Position numbers and translations under genes: made by a program | In this document: one piece after another, positions 47,447 through 62,358 of the stretch | Numbering within the stretch: position 1 is the first letter of the stretch | Layout: each line of letters starts with the position of its first letter | The notes under the pieces: generated by a model | Seen by the model: only the letters and a program-made list of their open reading frames with translations | Told to the model about the DNA's origin: nothing | The model's database searches: none | Assembly (NCBI GenBank): GCA_035578155.1 | Contig: JAPWDM010000016.1 | Span: 7,500,005 to 7,564,004 of the forward strand | Source: Brachynemurus nebulosus | Taxonomy: Eukaryota; Arthropoda; Insecta; Neuroptera; Myrmeleontidae | Reading direction: 5' to 3' | DNA: 64,000 bases

Positions 47447-48482
47447 GCACACTACGAGTAATTTAACTAGCCTATGTGTTAGATAAATTAATTCATTTTG
47501 ATATTAAAGCAGCTAACAATTTCAAAAATAAACCAAAACCATATCAAAACAATATTTTCTTAGAAAAAGTAAAACAAAAATGTATGAAAATTAGACAGAG
47601 ATAAAAATACTCTTGTAATGTAATATACATAACATACGATTAGAATGAGGTATTTAACAGTAACAAGGAACAAACAATCAAAACAGTTGTTAATGAAAAT
47701 TTATAATAAAAAAAACAACAATTTATTATACTAATTCATCACAAATATTATTATTTAAATTAAAAATTTATTAAAAAGTAATTTTTTTAACTATTAACTA
47801 CGAAATCAGAAACGGATTGTAACGTCACGTTTTCTTATACTTCAACACTATCGCCACTAGGGTGACGCTAATGAAAGTTTTCGAGCAGATTTTGAAAACA
47901 AATATTAAATTATATTTTTCTAACAATTTTTGACATTTTTAAAAATTAAAAATACATACATATCTACTTAATGCTACATACATATGCGTATTTTAAAGTA
48001 GTTTCTCAAAATTAGTCAAATACCCCGTTCCAAGTATCCATAATATAAATCGTATAAATAATTCAATAATTAAAATAAATTTTTTCAGTTTAAAAATATC
48101 AATTATTTTTTATATTATTTAAATATAATTTTGATACAACTGTGCTAATTTACTATTAAAAGTTTTATTTTAGAAAATATCTATTACTTGAAATGTTTTC
48201 CTTATGTAATCTAGTAATTATTTAGAATTTTTTTATTTATCATCGAATTTAAAACCAGTTTAAAAAATTAATTGAAAAATCAACACATTTTACATTAAAA
48301 AAGAAATGATCAGTCCAAATAAGTCATTTCTAAATAGAAATAATTATAAAATTATATTACATAATTCGTCAAATATTAAACTGAATAACATATACAGTCC
48401 ATAGGTTTTTTAACCCCTTCACAACCTGTAGGAACACTATTATTGAAAGTTTCAACGAATGGATTTTATACTGAAAGGGTTT
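47447..48482. other. AT-rich intergenic sequence
   Basis: No gene recognised. Confidence 0.4.
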
Positions 48483-48486
48483 TTAA

Positions 48487-48635
48487 CACGTTGACGGCCA
48501 CGGACGTCGTATGCGATTAAGTGAAACTTGATTGCGAGATAATACTGTACCACGTCAACAATTCTATATAAGGTGTATTAGTTGTCGAAATAATGTACCA
48601 GTTTGGCATTTCGTTATATTATGACCGTCAATGTG
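48487..48635. mobile_element. piggyBac-like MITE
   Basis: The ends CACGTTGACGG and CCGTCAATGTG are inverted repeats. The left flank is TTAA and the right TTAG, a one-base decay of the piggyBac target. It is 149 bases. Confidence 0.6.
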
Positions 48636-48639
48636 TTAG

Positions 48640-49402
48640 ATATGCTGGAGTTGGTCAAAGTAATAGGAACACAATTTTGTTAATAGGATATTTCAAAAAC
48701 AATTAAACTAAGCATTAAATTATCCTTAAAAAATTTGAATCTAGAAAAAGTAAACAAGAAAAATCTTTAAAAATCTTCCTTCTGATTAAGAAATTGTGTT
48801 CTCAGGATTATTTTCAATAAAAAGTGAAATCTACTGATAAATTCATTACAAATATAATATTGAGTTTTCTATCGCACAGAAACCTTTGACTGAAATAAAA
48901 ATTATCTCAATTTATATTTCATCAAATTATATATCTCAATTCAAGACATGTGCTACCGTTATTCCAGATTAAAACTGATTCAGTAATTTAACTGAATAAT
49001 TTAGATATACCTATTATTTGTTTAAATTCAGTTCAGTAGTTTAAGCACTGAGGCAACAAACACGTATATAGGCTGCGAAACATAATTTTTCCTTTTGACT
49101 TAACCGTAAAATATTCTAAACCGATGAAGTATTCCTATTTTATTTAACCCAACTCCTGTACATTTTAATTGATCTACTTATTTAAAAAATTGAAAAAAGC
49201 TTTAGATACAATAAGAAAAGAAGCAGGTAATTGTCAAACACCTTTATAAAATTTCTATAAAAAACTAAAATAGAATGTAAGAGAGTAAAATCAAAATAAA
49301 CTCTTATAAAATAAGATTTTATTTTAAAAGTACGAATAAAATATGAGCGTCTAAGAAAAGAAGCATTTTCTTGTTGCAGCGTCTCAAAAACTAGTAAAAA
49401 GA
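48640..49402. other. 3' flank and probable 3' UTR of the ACBD-like gene
   Basis: On the minus strand this follows the stop codon at 49403. AATAAA is present at 49323-49318. No other gene is recognised. Confidence 0.45.
49318..49323 (-). terminator. Poly(A) signal AATAAA
   Basis: A canonical hexamer 80 bases beyond the stop codon of the minus-strand gene; others may also be used. Confidence 0.45.
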
Positions 49403-49822
49403 CTATTGTTTTGCAAATCGTCGTGTAAGACGTATCGCTACAAATGGCCAAATTAATAGGAAAGCTATCAGTGCCGGTGACAGATGATATATTGTAATCG
49501 GTTGTGATAATCTGGTGGATTTTGTATGTTGTTCTAATATTGTAAGACGTGTATCCAATGACCGAATGTCGGACTGAAGTGATGCAATCGTTCGTGCAAC
49601 TTCACTACTTATATCGACGGCAATCTTTTGCGTTTTATCTGCCATTTGTTTTGTTGTAGTTTGTTCGCGCGTTGCAACACCATTCATTAATGTATGATTA
49701 TTTATTGTGGCTGTCACAGCTGTCTCGTTTTTATTTGGAACTGGAATACCATTTGTTAATGGCTGTTGTGATTGTTTTACATTCTGCATATCAGCATCAT
49801 TTTTCATATTGTCTGGGTCATT
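49403..49822 (-). CDS. ACBD5: ACBD4/5-like protein, last exon (coiled coil and tail anchor)
   Basis: The last 139 codons of an acyl-CoA-binding-domain protein 4/5 homologue, a tail-anchored peroxisomal protein that binds long acyl-CoA and tethers peroxisomes to the ER. The acceptor TTTGTTTCTAG precedes A-A-T (N-D-P-D-N) at 49822, phase 0. A polar linker rich in Asn/Gln/Thr comes first. Then a predicted coiled coil (V-A-R-T-I-A-S-L-Q-S-D-I-R-S-L, exon residues about 77-97), a membrane span (A-L-I-A-F-L-L-I-W-P-F-V-A-I, about 114-127) and a basic tail, R-L-T-R-R-F-A-K-Q, typical of tail anchors. The L-I-W-P-F element matches the family as I know it. The exon continues from 51185. The assignment depends on this combination, because the acyl-CoA-binding domain is not visible. 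Confidence 0.8.
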   Translation of the reverse strand, partial: NDPDNMKNDADMQNVKQSQQPLTNGIPVPNKNETAVTATINNHTLMNGVATREQTTTKQMADKTQKIAVDISSEVARTIASLQSDIRSLDTRLTILEQHTKSTRLSQPITIYHLSPALIAFLLIWPFVAIRLTRRFAKQ

Positions 49823-51184
49823 CTAGAAACAAAAATGAAACAATGTATGTATACATTATGTAAGAGAAAGTAATATTTATTGTTATTAACGTATAGATTT
49901 ACAAAGTTAATACACAAATAATTTCATATATCATCAACGCCACTTCGTTAATTCTTTTAGTCTTTTTTAATTTTTTTTTTTTTAATATATTGAATACTAT
50001 TTATTATTAACTCTATTATTCGGAAATACTGTTCCTTAATACAGTCAAGTCTCCTATAACGCGATTAATTCGTACCGCGTTATATGGAAACCACGTTATA
50101 GGAGACTCAGAAATTAACTGATATCAGTAATGCGTTCTATGCGGTAAAAAAAAATGATGCCGCGTTATATGGAAATTTGGAGTTAATACAAATTAAGTGA
50201 ATCGTACTACAGTTATATGGAATCTCAAAAATAAAATAATAAATTGTACATAAATCAGACCTATAAAAATTTGCATTGTCAAAGTATCAAGTTGTGATTG
50301 TATTGATACGGTGATAACGAAATATGTAAACTTTTACATATTTAAATTTTGAAAATATCATTATTTTCGATATCGATAATTTTCGATTATGAAAACTGCA
50401 ATTTAATAAACCTAATATGTTTTGAATATCCACCACTTGCTTCGCTTCTACTTTCAAAAATTTCGTCATACTTTCACTACGACACACAGCTTAGGAGATA
50501 CGTTTTATTGCTGACCAGATCATTGTGGTTAACAGAGCCTAAATTAACCAGTTACATTGATAATTTACAGTATTTTACAGTACTGATAATTTTCGATAAC
50601 GAAAAGTAAGTTTTAAGTTTTAACAGTCGCAATATATTTGGAATACCTGCAACTTGCTTCGCTTAAGCCTTCAAAAATTTCGTTATTTTTTCGCTGTGAG
50701 ACGCTGTTTACAAGATATTTACAATCAAGAGTTTACGATAACGAAAAGTAACAAAAAGTATTAGTATTATATATAGTATTATTATATTAGTTTGAAATAC
50801 CTACAACTTGCTTCACCTATGCCTTCAAAAATTTCGTTATTTTTTCATTACGACACACGGTTTAGAAAATACTTACGATCACAATTTTCACCAACGACAA
50901 ATATCATTTATAAACAAACATAATAAAAAACAGGTACACTGTACATGTATCGAATAAGTGCTGGTATGAATAATTTTCTTTAAATCATTTGAGTTGTTGA
51001 AATTTTCCTGTACGAAAATCGCGTATTATGGAGACCGCGTTACATTTAAGAAAAAATAATTGAAAATTTGTCGGAAAAGTAATGTTTAAAATAAAATAAA
51101 CATTTAAATCCCAACCATAACATAATCAAAAATAAGGTCAACCATAACATAATCAGTAATAAAGAGTGAAAATAAAATTAGTAC
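49823..51184 (-). other. Intron of the ACBD-like gene, with a Tigger-like insertion
   Basis: A GT-AG intron, phase 0. 50042 to about 51046 looks like a non-autonomous pogo/Tigger element: CAAGTCTCCTATAACGCGAT at the left pairs with the complement of AAAATCGCGTATTATGGAGA at the right. Within it, a block around ACTTGCTTCGC and TTCAAAAATTTCGT is repeated three times (about 50430, 50650, 50805). Confidence 0.65.
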
Positions 51185-51394
51185 CTCCATAGTATCAATA
51201 TATTCCTCATCGTCTTCATCGTCCTCCTGCTGACCACCTATTGGTGGTGTCACGTTATTTGTTCTTGGATCCGGCGTGGATGGACGTGATGGTAACGGAC
51301 TACCCGGTTGACTTCGTACATATTGTAAACAATCACCAGCAATTAATTCTAAGTCGTCCATTGGTAGATTATTTAATACTTCTTGATCACCAGC
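51185..51394 (-). CDS. ACBD5: ACBD4/5-like protein, penultimate exon (acidic tract and FFAT-like motif)
   Basis: A 70-codon exon, phase 0 on both sides: acceptor ATATTTAG|GCT at 51394, donor GAG|GTACTA at 51185. It reads L-P-M-D-D-L-E-L-I-A-G-D, then a Ser/Pro segment (S-Q-P-G-S-P-L-P-S-R-P), an acidic run E-D-D-E-D-D-E, and E-Y-I-D-T-M-E as its last seven residues. The last element fits the FFAT-like VAP-binding consensus (acid tract, then E-F/Y-x-D-A/S/T-x-E) and closely resembles the ACBD5 motif Y-C-D-S-M-E. Upstream exons with the acyl-CoA-binding domain were not found up to 64 kb by eye, so they are either short and missed or outside the window. Confidence 0.8.
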
Positions 51395-51803
51395 CTAAAT
51401 ATTTATAAAAAATAGAATGTTGATCACAAGCAAGTATCAAATTTATAAAAAGAAAACTATGATTAACAAATATATTATTATTTATAATAAAAATATTTAT
51501 TTTCATACTGAAAATCTTTGGAATTTTGCAACAAATCTCATTAAAAATATACCTAAATATTGACAACTTTTTTAGCAAGTAACAATTTCAATTTATGTTT
51601 ATAAATAGGTATAAATTTAGAAAATACTAAATTTTTCAAATAAAAAAAGAGTAATGTTATCCAAGTAATAGGGCCATCCATAAACAACGTTACGTAAAAT
51701 TCGTGCATTTTTACCCCGTCACACTGTATCACATATTGTCGAACATCCGACCTAATATTACGTTACAAAACCTAGAGCCTCCAAAGGATTAATTAACGTA
51801 ATG
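51395..51803. other. Intronic or upstream sequence, no exon seen
   Basis: AT-rich. It probably belongs to the next intron of the ACBD-like gene. Confidence 0.4.
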
Positions 51804-52676
51804 CAGCCGTTTCCAAATTGGGGGGCGCGCAATGTTCACCAGGGGGCGCAGGTTAATTGCAAATATCGTCGTCGTTTTGATAAAATCATCGTTTTAAGAA
51901 TAAGCGCACAAACATAATTGCCAAATAATGAACATTTTATATTAAGGAGTTACATACATGGGTCTTTTTTAGCAAAAATAACACTATTTTTTCGATTTTT
52001 TAAAATATAAGAAAATATAATTTATTTCAACTTTTGGAATATTATTATATATTATTTTGAGACACAGTAAAAAAATTTTTATGAAAAAATAAATAATTAG
52101 GCCATTGACAAAATTTTTTCTATTAGTAGATGCTTATGGCTTGTACTTGAACGAAAAATTACTGTTTCCGTTCATTAGGTTTCATTTTACAAGTAGAAAA
52201 TCAACGAAAAACACGAAAATTTTTATCAAAAATCAAAATTGTTTGTTTAGAACACTGTCAAAAGTTAAAACTTCATTTTTTTTTAAATCCCTTTGTTCAA
52301 GTACAAGCCACAAGCATTTACTAATAGAAAAAAATTGCCAAAAGTTGGAATAAATTAGGTTTTCTTGCTAAACAAAAAAAGCCATGTAACCCCTTAACAC
52401 TGATTTTTCTGCTCACTACTGTACGTAATATTTTAACAATAACAATTCTCAAACGGTAAGAGTCACGTTAGCGCGTAAGTATCGAATAACGTGTCTGATC
52501 AACGGTTTCCTCTCAAGTGTCGTATAGACCTGTCGTTCGCCAAGAATATGAGTTTTTTCAGTAAAAAAAAAGTTTACGAAAATTTGTTTATAAATTTTTG
52601 CAAGAAGGGGGCGGCAGAAGTAAGATTTTTTATGGGGGGGGGCGGGGCGTTAGTGCACAAAGTTTGGAAACCGCTG
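51804..52676. mobile_element. Non-autonomous hAT element
   Basis: The ends CAGCCGTTTCCAAATTGG and AGTTTGGAAACCGCTG are inverted repeats, each followed inward by a G-rich GGGGGGCGCG-like tract. The flanks ACGTAATG and ATGTAATA agree at 6 of 8 positions. No transposase. Confidence 0.75.
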
Positions 52677-52679
52677 ATG

Positions 52680-55538
<2,859 letters not shown>

Positions 55539-57181
55539 TATTCACACTGAAGCGGTATGTACTAACAAGTAAAGGTTCCGAGGCCGGACCTATCGATTTT
55601 GATGAAACTTAGATATGTTGTAGAACACTAAAAAATAAGCGACACGTATTTTTTTTATCGGCGGAAAAACGGTTTGAAGGGGTGAAATCGCCCTCCAAAA
55701 ATTGGGGTAAAAATTTAATTTTTTAAATATCTCGAAAACGGTAAGAGATAGAGCAAAAGTTTAAATTGGCAGTATTGCTCTTCTTTAAAGAGATATCTAT
55801 TGGTATGCAATTCATTCAAATTGTGTCAACAGGGGTGGCTGGGGGTTAAAATTTAGGGGTTAATTTTGCAAAAAGGGGATGAAAATTAAACAATATAAAA
55901 ATTCTGTTTACAGATTTGAAATCTACGTCAGAAAATCTAATTGACCTGTTGTTGCTCAATGTCCTAATATTAAGTCTAGGGGTAGTTAACTAGGGGGTGA
56001 CTGTGTCGAATAGTCGTACTACTTGAGTAATTCAAGAAGTTGTTTTTCATGGAAAATAGTTTAAGACATTTAGAATAACGTAGAAATGAAATTTTCGATT
56101 TCAAAATTCAGTTTGAGCAACATTGGAGAGGGGGTGTGTCACCCTTTTAAATTACATACTAGTTAACATACACTCGTTTTAATATTGACACACTGACAGT
56201 AAGTAATAATATCACAATAAGTGGTTCTGAAGTTGGACTATCGTATGTAAGGTTTTTATTAGGTTTCCATTCATTTTGAAAATATCGTTATTTTCGGTAT
56301 CGATAATTATCGATAATGAAAACTGTAACATCCATTAAAAAACAAACCTTATAAAAACCTTACATACAGTCCAACAGTCCAACTTCAGAACCACTTATTG
56401 TGAGATTATTACCCACTGTCAGTGTGTTAATATTAAAAATGAGTGTATGTTAACTAGTATGTAATTTAAGAGGGTGACTCACCCCCTCTCCAATGTTGCT
56501 CAAACTGAATTTTAAAATCGAAAATTTCATTTCTACGTTATTCTAAATGTCTTAAGCCATTTTCCATGAAGAGAAACTTCTTGAACTACCCAAGTAGTAC
56601 GACTATTCGACACAGTCACCCCCTAGTTAACTACCTCTAGACTTAATATTAGGACATTGAGCAAAAACAGGTCAATTAGATTTTTTGACGTAGATTTCAA
56701 ATCTGTAAACAAAATTTTTATACTGTTTAATTTTCACCCCCTTTTTGCAAAATTAACCCCTAAATTTTAACCCCCAACCACCCCTGTTAATGTAATTTGA
56801 ACAAATTTAATATCAATAGATAGCTCCTTAAAAAAGAGCAATATCGCCAATTTAAACTTTTGCTCTATCTCTTACCGTTTCCAAGAATTTTAAAAAATTA
56901 AATTTTTATCCCAATTTTTGGAGGGCGATTTCAACCCTTCAAACCGTTTTTCCGCCGATAAAAAAAAATACGTGTCGCTTCTTTTTTAGTGTTCTACAAC
57001 ATATCTAAGTTTCATCGAAATCGATAAGTCCCGCCTCGGGCCCTTTACTTGTAAGTAGTCAATAGAATGCATAAATAAGACAAAAATATGACAGCGTGAT
57101 AAGCACATAAAGTAAGTAACCTACTTACATGCGTTTGCTTATTACTTTTACTACTTACTTACCGCTTCAGTGTAAACGAAT
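55539..57181. mobile_element. Large foldback element, arms about 730 bases
   Basis: 55541-56270 and about 56340-57180 are reverse complements with scattered differences. The outer ends share ACACTGAAGCGGTA. The right arm has about 110 extra bases near 57060-57160. The loop contains TATCGATAATTATCGATAAT, similar to the ACBD intron at 50370. Non-coding. A related arm fragment is at 31020-31200. Confidence 0.85.
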
Positions 57182-57452
57182 TATATCTGATAAAAATAAA
57201 ACATTTATATTTAATCCTAGATAACTAAACATTTGTTTAGTAGATTACCAACCCCTGCCAATTTTAGCATTTGTCAAAATTACAAAAACAAATTTTTACC
57301 ACTCTTCTATTTTTTGTAACACTTGAAGTTATGTATTATATTTTACTATTAATTTATAACACTTTAATTACACTAATTTGTTTAGATATAAAGATAAAAT
57401 AAAAATGTACATGTTTTTAATGTACTCCATTTGGTTTCCACTGGCGACTTTA

Positions 57453-58158
57453 CCGGAAAGAAGTTAACGCCGAAAGTTGAAAAATCTTTTTGTTTTTTAT
57501 GTGATTAAATTGCTCCCAAATTGTTCCTTTGAAATCAGTAATTGCTCTACCAGAACCTTAATTATTTAATTAGTTATTTATAAAGAAAAAATTTTTTCCG
57601 TTATTTAAATTATCAAAATCTCCCAAAATAATATTTTTTATATAATTTTTTTACGTCAATAAATTGCTCCCAATTTGTTCTATTTAATTTAAAAGCTAAG
57701 TATTAATTTTTCTGAATAATTATTAAAATATTTTGTTTTTTTATAATGTAATTTAACTGTCAAAATTCAATTATCCTTAAATATATCCACACGACTTAAA
57801 GGTATGTTGGATTGTCTACATGTTTTAATAATACATAACCTAATTGTAAATATTTTTTATTTTAATATATTTTAATTATTATTCAGAAAAATTAACACTT
57901 AACTTTCAAATTAGATGGATCAAATTGGGAGCTACTTTTTGATGTAAAGAAATTATATAAAAATGCATTATTTAACAAGATTTTGCTAATAGGAATAGTG
58001 AAACAAAAAAGTTTTTTTGCTTGTAAATAACTAATTAAATAACTAAGTTTCAGGTGGAGCAATTACTGATCTCAAAGGAGCAATTTGGGAGGAATTAAAC
58101 TATATAAAAAACAAAAAGATTTTCCAACTTTCAGCGCTAGCCGCTAACTTCTTTCCGG
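57453..58158. mobile_element. Foldback element with probable 9-base target duplication
   Basis: The arms start CCGGAAAGAAGTTA and extend about 280 bases inward from each end, with ATTGCTCCCAAATTGTTCC-type blocks. GGCGACTTT (57443-57451) and GGCAACTTT (58160-58168) flank it, 8 of 9 identical, which would suit a Mutator-like element. Non-coding. Confidence 0.7.
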
Positions 58159-58233
58159 TGGCAACTTTGTATTCATCAAGAGGGCTACATTAACCATCGA
58201 GCTTTTGAATCGCTGAATGTATGTATACTGCGT

Positions 58234-58709
58234 GTCCCGTTTGGATGTATACATACGATTTACATGTTAATTGATAACACTGAATTCCCATAAGGAAGCA
58301 GTTATGTTACAAGAGTGCCTTGAACAAACTAATAATACTAATTGAATATTATAACTATTGTTACTATCGCTTAACAACAATAATGCAGTAAAATAAAGAA
58401 ATAAATGTCGCAGTTTTCAAGCAATTTACATTTTCACATAATAAATATTTGTGTCATTTTGTGTAAATTCAAACAGCATTTTTTTATTTTCCTTTCAGAA
58501 AATAAATATTAAAATAATAAAAATACCAAAAAATATTCTGTTCAAGAAATAGTGCAGATAATTTGGAGGAAAAAAATTATTTTATAAAAGAAAATTACCA
58601 AAAATATAAAAATGTTTATCCAAAGCACTCTTGTGACATAACTTTATCCTTATGGGAATTCAATGTTATCAATGAACGTGTAAATCGTATGTATACATCC
58701 AAATGGGAC
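58234..58709. mobile_element. Foldback element, arms about 95 bases
   Basis: GTCCCGTTTGGATGTATACA at the left pairs with the complement at the right. The arms continue through GAATTCCCATAAGGA and AGAGTGC. The AT-rich interior is non-coding. No target duplication was resolved. Confidence 0.75.
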
Positions 58710-60386
58710 CCCCGTATAGCTAACATATAACCTACAAGCTATAACACTGATTTAGTTATCTAGAGTTAAGAAATACATAAAAATTAATTTTCTGTTATTG
58801 TCTTGGACATCACACAATATATCAAGCAAAAAATGAGTACTAACAAGGGGAGTGCCAAACTTGGGAATCACAGATTTCTTTAATTTTTATATATGTTGTA
58901 GAGTAAGTTCCTCTTAATAAAAATATAAAACAGCAGGACGCCATTCATTTTTATTTTTGGGAAAAATTAAAGTTTTCCATTAATTTTTGTGTACCTCTTA
59001 TAAGAATAATTTAGTATGTCCAATAACACGAGTTATGGTCTAGCGCTGGCTTAATAAACCGTAGGTCGGGGGTTCATATCCGACCTCGGAAAATCTTATA
59101 TTAGTTTTTTTTCTTGTTTATTTATTTTAAATACACAATTACATTTTTTAATTAATAAATAATTAACTCATTAATGTCTCAATTTCTTATATTACCAAAG
59201 ATGATATAAACACCAGATAAAAAAAAAAAAAAAAAAAAAAACATTGTTATATATTGGGAACTTCTTGTTTGAGATCACGTCCTAAGAAGGTTATAGACTG
59301 TTATGAGATGGAATATACATATATTCGTTCACATACACAATAGTTTATACAGTTTATGCACTAACACATTAATACATAAAAATATTAACCATCTATTAAT
59401 GTGTGTGTATGTGTAGTTAATCCGACCAGTTTTTTTTTGTAAATAATTTAAATATAATCACACTAAAAAAGATAAACCTATAAAACCTATAGTTATTTTT
59501 ATTTCCTGTCTCACATTTTGGTAGTGACTTTAAACTATAAGAAAAGATTTTTCAGTATACATATACATATATTATAATATTTAATGTACCTATGTTATTT
59601 TTCAAAATTTTAATTTAGTTTAAAAACTTAAAGTTTTTTTACTTGCAAATTTCTTAAAGTTTCTGCTTTATTTAGTGGAGATAAAATATGAAAGTAAAGA
59701 AAAGACTTCCTTCAGCTTACTGAATTAAAATTTTGACAATTTTTGAAATTATTTAAATAAACTTTATGACAAATACAATCGGCATAAACAGTAAGAAATA
59801 ACTGCGACAATCATGTAACTGATTATCACTGCTCAACTTACATTTGTATAAATTTGTTATTCTTCGATATTTTAAATTTAGTATACCAAAAACTAGCTTA
59901 AAATATTAAAAAAACCACTACATTTTTTTTTTTAAATTTATGTACAATAATTTTCGTTAACATAATTATTAAATTGAAATTTGAGGGCTAGAAAGAAAAA
60001 GCAGGAACTCTGAAGTCGCTACTAATTTCTACATTTACCTACAGGAGGGGAAGTGAATAACTAACTGAAATTTTTATGTACAAGAACGACTTCCTACATT
60101 TTTCTTCGAATGCATTCACATTCCTACTGGTACGGGAACAGATCTATTATCAACAAACTTTTTTTTTTTGTTAATTTCAACTGAAATTATTAAAGGAAAC
60201 TTGGTTGTTTCAGTACAGCATCTCAGAAAAGTGTTTAGACAAAAGTTTCTTTAAAGAAACTTAAAAATTTTATTTAATTTTTTACGAGAACTTTTGTACA
60301 AAGGAAAATAGAAATAAGGGAAATAAATTCCTCAAAATCTGTACTACAAAATCATACTAATTAAAATCATAGCAAATATTATGACC
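58710..60386. other. AT-rich intergenic or intronic sequence
   Basis: Holds one tRNA-like block (59027-59092) and an A20-type tract near 59220. No exon recognised. Confidence 0.4.
59027..59092 (+). repeat. tRNA-like sequence, probably a SINE head or tRNA pseudogene
   Basis: A-box-like TATGGTCTAGCGCTGG and B-box-like GGGTTCATATCC (59070-59081). The T arm pairs poorly for a functional tRNA and no clear anticodon arm forms. It shares GGTCTAG with the other SINE heads here. Confidence 0.45.
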
Positions 60387-60786
60387 AGGGATGTTACGGA
60401 TATCCGTAACCGTAACCGAAACTACCGGATATCCGAAATAATTACATATCCGAAACCGTATACGAAAATAAAAAGTTTCGGAATTCTTTCGGATAATAAC
60501 AGACAACTGCCTTTGGAAAACTGAGGTTAAATCGAAACACATTTTTGCTGCACATATTTCTTTTGATAGGATTTCCGGTGATTTGCGTTTGACGTTCGCT
60601 TTTTGGGGTAAAATTTTCCCTTTTTTTAAAAAAAAAATATTCACTAAAAGCAATTATCCGTAACCGTTACCGTATCCGAAACATATGCAATATTATTACA
60701 TATCCGTAACCGAAACCAAAACCGAAAAAAATGTTTTTAAATATCCGTATCCGTATCCGAAATTTCATATGCATAACATCCCTAAA
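60387..60786. mobile_element. hAT-like MITE with CCGTAACCGAAA-repeat arms
   Basis: The ends AGGGATGTTACGGATATCCG and AACATCCCT are inverted. Each arm is an array of ATCCGTAACCG-type units (60398-60490 and 60655-60765). The flanking 8 bases match only in part, so the boundary is less certain than in the other hAT MITEs. Confidence 0.6.
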
Positions 60787-62358
60787 GGACCCCTCCGGAT
60801 AAGATAGGTGAATCTGCCTAAGGCCCAAATTCGGTCGGGAGTGCGATGGTAGAGTTCGCCCTTGCACTTGTATTTCATAGCTGCAATATTAGGTCAAGGT
60901 AGCTTTGCGTTTTCGAGTTGTACCAAAATGTCCAATTTTGGACTTTTGACGATTTTCCACTTTCTTTCTCCCCAAGTGCATAAGTATTATATATATGCAT
61001 GTAGGGTTCTAAGAGCTCCATAAGACAGTGCACGCAGCTCTCCAAGACACGGTGTTTAGAAGAAGATATTTGCAAAAAATTCTAAATGACCTATAAAAAC
61101 ATACAAAACGCGACCTTGGACCAAAATGAGACATAGATTTTTGAAATCTACGCCTTTGAATTAGTAAATATATGTCTAAAAATATTTCGCAAAATTGGAC
61201 CAAGTAACGGTAATTTAAGAATTTAAATACAAGGGGCTCTAGTGACACTCGGTGTTGTAGCCACCTTAGTGGGCTTGTTTAGATATAAAATATGGCAACG
61301 CCTTCCTGTCACCCTTAAAAAAAGCAAGAGTGTGCGATTAAGGCTCATTACCAGTGTTTTCATCAGTATGGAAAGGTCTCACAAAATATCATAAATCTAA
61401 AAACAAAAGGTAAACTGGAAAGGTAAACTTGAATTTTTATCGCAGTTGGGGAACAGTTTCGTTAAGGACACATGCTTCTGAAGGTTTATTACCTCCAACT
61501 TATCTTTATCCACACTTAACGAGCCATGCCATTGTCTAGGAGGTAGGGCGAGGAGTTAGTGAGCGTGTTTTTTTTTTTTTTTTTTAATTTTTGATGTTTT
61601 GCAAGACCTTTTTAGCAGGAAGCACTGGTTATGAAATTTTATCACGCACAGTACACGTGCTTTTATTTAAAATGACAGGAAAGCTTTGTGATTTCCTATG
61701 GCTGGATATACCAATTAAAACGACTATAAAGCCGCGTGCCTAGAACTCCTGGCATTTACAGAGCACTTTCCCTTGTACAACACGAAAACACAAAGCTAGT
61801 TTGCCTCAACATTGCCAGATATTTTTTGATATTTTTTTACTAATTCGAAGCTATATTATGTCACCTATCCAGCCATAGGAAATCACAAAGCTTTTCTGTC
61901 ATTTTAAATGCGTTTATCCAGCCATACGAAATCACAAAGCTTTCCTGTCATTTTAAATAAAAGCACGTGTGCTGTGCGTGATAAAATCTCATAACTAGTG
62001 TTTCCTGCTAAAAAGGTCTTGCAAAACATCAAAAAATTTAAAAAAAACACGCTCACTAAGTCCTCGCTCTACGTCCTGGACAATGGCATGGCTCGTTAAG
62101 TGAGGATAAGGATAAGTTGGGGGTAAGGAACTTTCAGAAGCATGTGTCCTTAACGAAACTGTTCCCCAACTGCGATAAAAATTCAAGAATAACTTGTTTT
62201 TAACTTTCTAGTTTACCTTTTTGTGACGGCGGTTATGTTTTTTGATTTATGATATTTTGTGAGACATTTCCAGACTGATGAAAACACTGGTAATGAGCCT
62301 TAATCGCACACGCTTGCTTTTTTTAAGGGTGACAGGAAAGTGTCGCCATATTTTATAT

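Noticed and set aside
59027..59092. Functional tRNA gene
   Set aside because: The T arm cannot form a regular five-base stem with a seven-base loop and no clear anticodon arm is visible.
60357..60867. Minus-strand frames with R-I-R-I-R-I-type repeats
   Set aside because: Translations of the CCGTAACCGAAA arrays in the hAT-like MITE, not a protein domain.
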